From positions 1 to 18,849 of the forward strand of contig MGZO01000129.1 of the NCBI GenBank assembly GCA_001802655.1: a DNA stretch of 18,849 bases. The letters are read 5' to 3'. Made by a program: the position numbers and the translations under genes. Within the stretch, counting starts at the first letter, position 1, and each line of letters starts with the position of its first letter. Positions 1 through 8,387 of the stretch are shown here, in pieces. The notes under the pieces were generated by a model. That model saw only the letters and a list, made by a program, of their open reading frames with translations. It searched no databases and had not been told where the DNA came from. This DNA comes from Hydrogenophilales bacterium RIFOXYD1_FULL_62_11. Its GTDB lineage: Bacteria > Pseudomonadota > Gammaproteobacteria > Burkholderiales > Thiobacillaceae.

Positions 1-426
1 CTGGCAGGCCTTGAGACCGCCGACGATGCGATCGATGGCGTCGCGCAAAAACAGGCGGATATCGGTTGCCACCTGATCATTGCGCGATCGCCCGGTATGC
101 AAGCGCTTACCTGCGTCTCCGATTTTGGCGGTGAGCGCGGCTTCGATGTTGAGATGGACGTCTTCGCGGTCGAGCGACCAGGCGAAGCCGCCCGCGCGAA
201 TCTCAGTCAGCAACTCGGCCATGCCGCGCTGAATCTCAGCCAGATCGGCCTTGGATAGCACGCCGACGTGATGCAACATGGCGGCGTGCGCGAGCGAACC
301 CTGAATATCGAACTCGGCCAGCCGATAATCAAAAGATATCGACGCGGTGTAGCGTTTGACGATTTCGGAAACCGGCTCGGAAAACCGGCCGGACCACGCG
401 GCAGGCGGCGTCGATGTCGTGCTCAT
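1..426 (-). CDS. argH: Argininosuccinate lyase, N-terminal part (gene runs off the left edge)
   Basis: Translating the minus strand from the ATG at 426-424 gives 142 in-frame codons to the window edge. The protein begins MSTTSTPPAAWSGRFSEPVS and contains the substrate-binding signature HTGRSRNDQVATD near residues 110-122, typical of argininosuccinate lyase. Other family landmarks are WSGRF near the N-terminus and the DVHLNIEAAL segment. The enzyme cleaves argininosuccinate to arginine and fumarate in the cytoplasm, the last step of arginine synthesis. The catalytic C-terminal half lies outside the window. The start codon is only 18 bp from the start codon of the divergent algZ, so the promoters of the two genes must overlap each other's coding sequence. 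No clear Shine-Dalgarno is visible. Confidence 0.96.
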   Translation of the reverse strand, partial: MSTTSTPPAAWSGRFSEPVSEIVKRYTASISFDYRLAEFDIQGSLAHAAMLHHVGVLSKADLAEIQRGMAELLTEIRAGGFAWSLDREDVHLNIEAALTAKIGDAGKRLHTGRSRNDQVATDIRLFLRDAIDRIVGGLKACQ

Positions 427-444
427 GGGGCAAATAAACAGAGT

Positions 445-1494
445 ATGAAAAGAAAGAATCATAACAACCGGCACGTTGAATTGCCGAACTTCTGCCATTT
501 GGGCGTCAACCTGCGCATCGCACTGACGCTGGAAGCCGCGCTGGTGGCCGGTGCGGTGGCGCGGGCGGCGAACACAGCAGAATTCTGGGCGGAATTCATT
601 GCGCTGTCGGCGCTGGCGCAACCGGCCTTATTGCTGACCTTGCTGGCACTATGCGCGGCGGGACGCTGGCTGCGCAGCCAGCCCTATCGCTGGGGCGCGG
701 GCGCGGCGCTGGCCATCGGCGTGGCGGTGCCGGTACTGGTGTTTCTGTGGCTCAACCCCTTGTTGAACGGGCTGGTCGCTTTTTCGCCGGCCGGGGTGGC
801 GGTGTTTTCACTCGTGACCGGTGCCGGCCTGCTGGCCTATTTCAATCTGCGCGCGCGTGCATTGTCGCCCGCCATCACCGAAGCGCGGCTGCAGGCCTTG
901 CAGGCACGCATCCGCCCGCATTTTCTGTTCAACAGCCTCAACGCCGTGTTGTCGCTGGTACGCAGCGACCCACGCCGCGCCGAGCACGCGCTGGAAAACA
1001 TGGCCGACCTGTTCCGCGCGCTGATGAGCGATGCTCGCCAGCTGGCGCCGCTGGAAGACGAGGTCGCGCTGACCCGGGCATATCTGGAACTCGAACAGCT
1101 GCGCCTGGGCGACCGCCTGCAAGTTGCCTGGCACATCGGCAAAATGCCGGGTGAGGCGCTGATTCCGCCACTGGTGATCCAGCCGCTGGTGGAAAACGCG
1201 GTATATCACGGCATCGAACCCATGCCTGCAGGCGGTGAAATCAGCCTCAACATTTATCGCAGTGGCGACAAGGTGCATATCGTGGTGCGCAATCCCATCG
1301 CCGCCGAAGCCAGCCATCACAAAGGCAACCGCATCGCGCTGGCCAATATCCGCGAGCGCCTGTTGCTGCATTTCGACCTCGACGCGCAACTCAAGTTGGA
1401 ACCGCTAGGCACCGTTTACCAGGTGAGCATCGTTATTCCCTATACACGTGAACACACCACCCAGCCGTCCACTGCGCGCCCTCATCGTCGATGA
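445..1494 (+). CDS. algZ: Membrane sensor histidine kinase, AlgZ/FimS (LytS-type, His_kinase family)
   Basis: This 349-aa protein has four predicted membrane segments (about residues 22-39, 52-72, 85-103 and 113-133), followed by a cytoplasmic kinase part. The phospho-acceptor box RPHFLFNSLNAVLSLV (residues 157-172, His159) and the N-box PLVENAVYHGIEP (Asn251) are those of the LytS/AlgZ class, which lacks a classical HisKA domain. The N-terminal LPNFCHLGVNLRIAL motif also matches AlgZ/FimS proteins. I chose the ATG at 445; the longer frame back to 268 would overlap argH antisense and adds a low-complexity Arg-rich peptide. The gene overlaps algR by 47 bp, so the two are probably translationally coupled. 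The signal sensed is not evident; in pseudomonads AlgZR controls alginate, type IV pili and virulence genes. Confidence 0.93.
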   Translation: MKRKNHNNRHVELPNFCHLGVNLRIALTLEAALVAGAVARAANTAEFWAEFIALSALAQPALLLTLLALCAAGRWLRSQPYRWGAGAALAIGVAVPVLVFLWLNPLLNGLVAFSPAGVAVFSLVTGAGLLAYFNLRARALSPAITEARLQALQARIRPHFLFNSLNAVLSLVRSDPRRAEHALENMADLFRALMSDARQLAPLEDEVALTRAYLELEQLRLGDRLQVAWHIGKMPGEALIPPLVIQPLVENAVYHGIEPMPAGGEISLNIYRSGDKVHIVVRNPIAAEASHHKGNRIALANIRERLLLHFDLDAQLKLEPLGTVYQVSIVIPYTREHTTQPSTARPHRR

Positions 1495-2215
1495 CGAAGC
1501 ACCCGCACGCCACCGTCTACGCGACGTGCTGGCCGATTGCGCGGATCAGCTCGCGGTCGATATCGCCGGCGAAGCCGACAACGGACTCGATGCCCTGGCA
1601 CTGATCCAGCAGCAACCGATCGACGTGGTGCTGCTCGACATCCGCATGCCCGGCATGGATGGACTGGAATGCGCCGCCCACTTCAATCGTCTGGCCAGCC
1701 CGCCCGCCATCATTTTCAGCACCGCCTACGATGCCTATGCGTGCCAGGCATTTGACCTGAATGCCGTCGATTACCTGCTGAAACCGGTGCGCGCCGAACG
1801 GCTGGTTCGTGCGCTGTCACGGGCACACCATCTGAGCCGCAACGCGCTCGACCAGTTGCGCGAGGCCCTTCCCAAAACCCGCACCCATTTGTCGCTCAAC
1901 GAAAAAGGCCGCATCGTACTGATTCCGGTGGATGACATCCTGTATCTCAAGGCGGAGCTGAAATACGTCACGGTGCGCACGCCCGCCCGCGAATTTCTGA
2001 TCGAGGAGTCGCTGACTTTTCTGGAAAATGAATTCGGGCCGGTTTTTCTGCGTATCCACCGCAACTGCCTGGTGGCCCGCGCACGCATCCGTGAAATCGG
2101 CAAGCTGCCCGGCGACGAGGACGGCCATTTTTTGCGCCTGGACGGGCTGGACGAGCGATTAATGGTCAGCCGGCGCCAGTATTCCGCCCTTCGTGAAAAA
2201 ATAAAATCAATATAA
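1448..2215 (+). CDS. algR: Response regulator with LytTR DNA-binding domain, AlgR family
   Basis: This 255-aa regulator has an N-terminal receiver domain (about residues 9-125) and a C-terminal LytTR domain (about 145-250). The receiver has the acidic pair Asp15-Asp16, the phospho-acceptor Asp64 in VVLLDIRMPGMDG, Thr92 and Lys112 in YLLKPV. The LytTR part contains the typical block with DDILYLKAELKYVTVRT and FLRIHRNCLV. The start is a GTG at 1448 inside the algZ reading frame. No better in-frame start exists before the first beta strand, and no strong Shine-Dalgarno is visible, consistent with coupling to algZ. It is the partner of the kinase encoded upstream and should bind DNA directly. Its targets cannot be read from this window. 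Confidence 0.94.
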   Translation: MNTPPSRPLRALIVDDEAPARHRLRDVLADCADQLAVDIAGEADNGLDALALIQQQPIDVVLLDIRMPGMDGLECAAHFNRLASPPAIIFSTAYDAYACQAFDLNAVDYLLKPVRAERLVRALSRAHHLSRNALDQLREALPKTRTHLSLNEKGRIVLIPVDDILYLKAELKYVTVRTPAREFLIEESLTFLENEFGPVFLRIHRNCLVARARIREIGKLPGDEDGHFLRLDGLDERLMVSRRQYSALREKIKSI

Positions 2216-2235
2216 ACAGTTAGTTAGAATCAAAC

Positions 2236-2251
2236 TACAACTAAAGTTGTA
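2236..2251. promoter_or_regulatory. 7-bp perfect inverted repeat downstream of algR
   Basis: TACAACT and AGTTGTA flank a central AA, in an A+T-rich stretch that contrasts with the surrounding sequence. It could be an operator or a small hairpin at the end of the algR transcript. It has no T-run of its own, so it is not an intrinsic terminator. It lies about 30 bp upstream of the structured RNA candidate, in the position expected for a control site of that transcript. Function is inferred only. Confidence 0.35.
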
Positions 2252-2279
2252 TATCAAAATTTTGCACCGCTTCGTAAGA

Positions 2280-2375
2280 TGACTTCGCTTGTGGTTTGCG
2301 CTACAGGCAGAAGTTCTCCGCTGAGGGGCTCGACCTCTCGATTTGCCGGGTTCGCAAGAACCCGGCTCTTTTTTT
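2280..2375 (+). ncRNA. Candidate small structured RNA or attenuator leader (three stem-loops ending in a terminator)
   Basis: Three consecutive helices can be drawn by hand. Helix 1 pairs ACTTC (2282-2286) with GAAGT (2310-2314) and CTTGTGG (2288-2294) with CTACAGG (2301-2307, two G-U pairs). Helix 2 pairs GAGGGG (2323-2328) with CCTCTC (2334-2339, one G-U pair) around a CTCGA loop. Helix 3 is the terminator at 2345-2375. The T-tract ends 16 nt before the NUDIX start codon. No sequence able to pair well with the terminator's left arm was found upstream, so a stand-alone sRNA fits at least as well as a riboswitch. I recognise no Rfam family, and no convincing -35/-10 pair was found, so the 5' end is uncertain. 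Confidence 0.45.
2345..2375 (+). terminator. Strong intrinsic terminator
   Basis: A perfect 9-bp stem, GCCGGGTTC with GAACCCGGC, encloses a GCAA tetraloop (GNRA type) and is followed after TC by seven T residues (2369-2375). It ends transcription entering from algR or from the candidate RNA, and it stands just upstream of the NUDIX start codon. Confidence 0.9.
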
Positions 2376-2391
2376 GTCCGCGCTGGGTATC

Positions 2392-2961
2392 ATGGCGCGC
2401 ATGAAAATAGACGATCCCACCATCCTCACTGAAACCACGCTCACCAGCGAAACCGTCTTCCAGGGGCGGCTGATGCACGTCAAGCGCGACCATGTGCGCC
2501 TGCCCAACGGCGGCGAATCCACCCGCGAATACATCATCCACCCGGGCGCCGTGGTCATCATCCCGGTGTTCGAGAACGGCGACGTGCTGCTGGAACGCCA
2601 GCACCGCTACCCGCTGCACCGCGACTTTATCGAATTCCCGGCGGGCAAGATCGACGCCGGCGAAGCCGACCTTGTCTGCGCGCAACGCGAACTCGAAGAA
2701 GAAACCGGTTACACCGCCAGCGAGTGGCGCGAAGTCACCACCATCTTCCCGTGCATCGGCTACTCAGACGAACGGTTGGCGTTTTATCTGGCGCGCGGCC
2801 TCACACTGGGCGACCACGCGCGCGATCCCGACGAGTTTCTGGAAGTATTCCGCCTGCCCTTCACCGAGGCGATGGACTGGGTGCGCGATGGCCGTATCTG
2901 CGAGACCAAGACCGTGATCGGGCTGTTCTGGCTGGAGAAGCTGCTGGGTCAGGGCTGGTGA
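2392..2961 (+). CDS. nudF: NUDIX hydrolase, ADP-ribose pyrophosphatase type
   Basis: The protein is 189 aa from ATG 2392, or 186 aa from ATG 2401; the two cannot be separated because neither has a clear Shine-Dalgarno. Counted from 2401, residues 82-104 form a complete NUDIX box: Gly82, Glu88, then REL-E-EE-T-GY, matching GX5EX7REUXEEXGU with the metal-binding glutamates intact. The preceding FIEFPAGKID and the N-terminal strands VKRDHVRLPNG are typical of the ADP-ribose pyrophosphatase (NudF/YffH-like) branch. That branch cleaves ADP-ribose to AMP and ribose 5-phosphate. An in-frame extension to 2296 would run through the terminator hairpin and is rejected. The 3' end overlaps the convergent Fic gene by 13 bp. 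With a terminator just upstream, expression needs a promoter overlapping it, or read-through. Confidence 0.88.
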   Translation: MARMKIDDPTILTETTLTSETVFQGRLMHVKRDHVRLPNGGESTREYIIHPGAVVIIPVFENGDVLLERQHRYPLHRDFIEFPAGKIDAGEADLVCAQRELEEETGYTASEWREVTTIFPCIGYSDERLAFYLARGLTLGDHARDPDEFLEVFRLPFTEAMDWVRDGRICETKTVIGLFWLEKLLGQGW

Positions 2962-4310
2962 GGCGCCTCGCCTCCCAGATGTTCGCGTAAATCCGGTGCG
3001 GGATAGAACACCCTCTTGCGCCCGCCATGCAGTGTTTCGACCAGTAAGCCTTGGGCAGCGAGCGCGAGCAAATCGGCTCGGGCGGTAGCGTAGGCGACTT
3101 GATGCGAACGCTGGTGGCTTTCGATGGTGAAATATTCGTCAGGACGCTTCAGCGCGTGGGATAGCAGCGCGGTCTGACGGTGATTCAATTGCTTGTCACG
3201 CGTATGCAAGTTTCTGAGTTGAGCGCTTAACCGGGTTTGCTCGCGTTGTTTTTGTTCCAGATATTGGTAGAGCGCCGACAGCCCATCCAGGATGACCTTG
3301 GTTTGATACAGCAAAAAATAAGTGGTATCGCCCGCGTCAGTCTCTGTGAGCAAGTAGGCGCGTGCGTATTGCACGGGGGCCTTTCTTAGGATGCGCGAAA
3401 TCGACAGATATTCTGTCAGCCAGTAGCCTTGCTTCGCCATATACCAGTAGAACAAGGTGCGCGCCGTGCGCCCGTTGCCATCTGCAAAGGGGTGGTCGTA
3501 GCCGATCATGAAATGCAGCAATATTGCACGTACAACGGGATGGATAAAGCTGCCTTCTGAAACCGGGGTGTTGGCAAAGTCGCATAATCTTTGCAGACGC
3601 TCAGGCAATTCGCGGGCCAGCGGTGGGCGATGCAGCACCAGTCTCTCGTCGTTCGGGGCAACAACCTCAATATCGTCACGCGTGCGCAAGCATCCGCAGT
3701 CTTCTGGATATTCCAGCGTGTCTTGAGTCAGCACCCGCTGCAATTCGATCACATGCTGCGGCTCTAACTTATCGTTACACAGTGTGCGAACCGTCCGCAT
3801 CGCCTCGAAGTTGTTGAAAATCATCCGCTCACTATGGGTGCGCGGTTTACGCCCTTCGCGCAGCATAGTTTCGGCGACTCTACGTTCGGTTGATGCACCT
3901 TCGAGCTGGCTAGAGGTGATAGCCTCTTCAATCAAACTTCCCATCAGGTAACGTCCTTGCTCGGCGCGCAGCACGGCATTATCACTCCCACTGGGTATAA
4001 GACCTGCGCCCCGGTCGATCTCGTGCAGGCTTTTCAGTAAGGGTTCGGGCAGACTGTAGCTAAACGGTTTGCCGTGTTTGTCCTGAAACGGCAGCTCCTG
4101 AGCGCTACTACTTCGCGCCATGCGCAAAGCCAGCCACCAAGTTTTGTGGTTTAGTCCTTCGGGGGAGGAGCAATGACGCAGCTCATCCCAGTGCAGATAT
4201 TGCCCATGCGCCAATGGGCCGAGATTAAGTAGCGCAAACCGGGGCAGCATCTCGGGGGTTACAGCCATCATCATTTCATCAAGCGATGGCGGCGATAGCG
4301 GAATTTTCAT
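2949..4310 (-). CDS. Fic-domain protein (probable AMPylase) with class II inhibitory motif
   Basis: This 453-aa protein carries the complete Fic active-site motif HPFADGNGRTAR at residues 273-284 (catalytic His273). Fic enzymes usually transfer AMP from ATP to a hydroxyl on a target protein. The segment SSQLEG at 133-138 matches the inhibitory (S/T)xxxE(G/N) helix, with Glu137 as the auto-inhibitory glutamate. Placed N-terminal to the Fic core, it makes this a class II, self-restrained Fic protein. The C-terminal region (about 370-440) looks like a winged helix, as in many Fic/DUF4172-like regulators. The gene has visibly lower G+C than nudF and metH and sits between housekeeping genes, suggesting acquisition. 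No separate antitoxin gene is adjacent. Its target is unknown. Confidence 0.9.
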   Translation of the reverse strand: MKIPLSPPSLDEMMMAVTPEMLPRFALLNLGPLAHGQYLHWDELRHCSSPEGLNHKTWWLALRMARSSSAQELPFQDKHGKPFSYSLPEPLLKSLHEIDRGAGLIPSGSDNAVLRAEQGRYLMGSLIEEAITSSQLEGASTERRVAETMLREGRKPRTHSERMIFNNFEAMRTVRTLCNDKLEPQHVIELQRVLTQDTLEYPEDCGCLRTRDDIEVVAPNDERLVLHRPPLARELPERLQRLCDFANTPVSEGSFIHPVVRAILLHFMIGYDHPFADGNGRTARTLFYWYMAKQGYWLTEYLSISRILRKAPVQYARAYLLTETDAGDTTYFLLYQTKVILDGLSALYQYLEQKQREQTRLSAQLRNLHTRDKQLNHRQTALLSHALKRPDEYFTIESHQRSHQVAYATARADLLALAAQGLLVETLHGGRKRVFYPAPDLREHLGGEAPHQP

Positions 4311-4315
4311 GGATT

Positions 4316-4395
4316 ACTATCAATCTGATGATGATTGATAGTAATTGATAGTCAACAAATTATCAATTTGATGCTAATTGATACTGATTGATAGT
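4316..4395. repeat. Cluster of 10-bp ATTGATAGT-type elements upstream of the Fic gene
   Basis: Copies of (G/A)ATTGATAGT lie at 4333-4342, 4343-4352, 4376-4385 (one mismatch, ATACT) and 4386-4395 in direct orientation. Inverted copies lie at 4316-4325 (exact) and 4359-4368 (partial). The pairs 4333-4352 and 4376-4395 are 43 bp apart, close to four helical turns. The copies at 4316-4325 and 4333-4342 form a perfect 10-bp inverted repeat with a 7-bp spacer. The cluster spans the expected Fic promoter, as an operator array would. Confidence 0.75.
4328..4355 (-). promoter_or_regulatory. Putative promoter of the Fic gene
   Basis: On the minus strand a TTGACT -35 (4355-4350) is followed after 16 bp by CATCAT (4333-4328) as a weak -10. 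The repeat elements at 4333-4342 and 4343-4352 lie between or on these boxes, so a protein bound there would block RNA polymerase. The -10 is poor, so the exact assignment is tentative. Confidence 0.4.
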
Positions 4396-4419
4396 GCCCG
4401 CATCTTGGCTGGACGCGGC

Positions 4420-8103
<3,684 letters not shown>

Positions 8104-8132
8104 GGCGGTCGGAAAAGACGGAGGAACGCGGG

Positions 8133-8138
8133 ATTATA
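8133..8138 (-). promoter_or_regulatory. Putative -10 box of the metH promoter
   Basis: A perfect TATAAT is read on the minus strand, 30 bp upstream of the metH ATG; a recognisable -35 is absent. The implied leader is only about 20-25 nt, leaving no room for a riboswitch downstream of this start point. Confidence 0.5.
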
Positions 8139-8229
8139 TAAGGTCTGCAAACCCGATACCCGGATGGCTTGCGCGTGCCGCCGCGTAACGAATTCCTGTC
8201 ACACCCGTTCAACTCTCGACAACCAGACT

Positions 8230-8243
8230 GGCTTGCCCAAGCC
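8230..8243. promoter_or_regulatory. Dyad GGCTTG-CC-CAAGCC in the metH-prsT gap, possible activator site
   Basis: A 6-bp perfect inverted repeat with a 2-bp spacer lies about 60 bp upstream of the -24 element of prsT. Sigma-54 promoters need an upstream enhancer-binding protein, and a dyad is the usual form of such a site. The spacing is on the short side. The rest of the 284-bp gap (8104-8387) shows no gene. Confidence 0.3.
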
Positions 8244-8298
8244 TGCCGGAGCCACTATTCCGGCCACACGAGCCGGGCCGCGCTGACGTGGTGCACGC

Positions 8299-8314
8299 AG
8301 GTACAAAACTTGCG
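8299..8314 (+). promoter_or_regulatory. Putative sigma-54 (-24/-12) promoter of prsT
   Basis: AGGTACAAAACTTGCG has GG (8300-8301) and GC (8312-8313) exactly 10 nt apart, with TTGC at the -12 element and AC at the proper place after the -24 GG. Compared with the consensus TGGCACrnnnnTTGCw, the mismatches are the first base, the C after GG and the last base. Transcription would start near 8325, about 63 nt before the prsT ATG. A hairpin with a bulged T (8321-8339) would lie at the 5' end of this transcript. Confidence 0.6.
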
Positions 8315-8387
8315 AAAGATCGCTTACCTGACGGTAGCGAACGATCCGTCATCGATTCCGCATCCAAAAAAACGAGACGCTGATTTC

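Noticed and set aside
268..444. N-terminal extension of algZ by 59 residues
   Set aside because: It overlaps argH antisense and gives an Arg-rich peptide unlike AlgZ; the ATG at 445 gives the family N-terminus.
2280..2375. Assignment to a known riboswitch (TPP, preQ1, fluoride, ZTP, mini-ykkC)
   Set aside because: None of their conserved core sequences is present.
8169..8387. N-terminal extension of prsT by 73 residues
   Set aside because: It would hide the signal peptide and run through the sigma-54 promoter.
8104..8387. SAH or cobalamin riboswitch in front of metH
   Set aside because: I looked for the conserved cores on the minus strand and saw none; the TATAAT 30 bp before the ATG leaves too short a leader.
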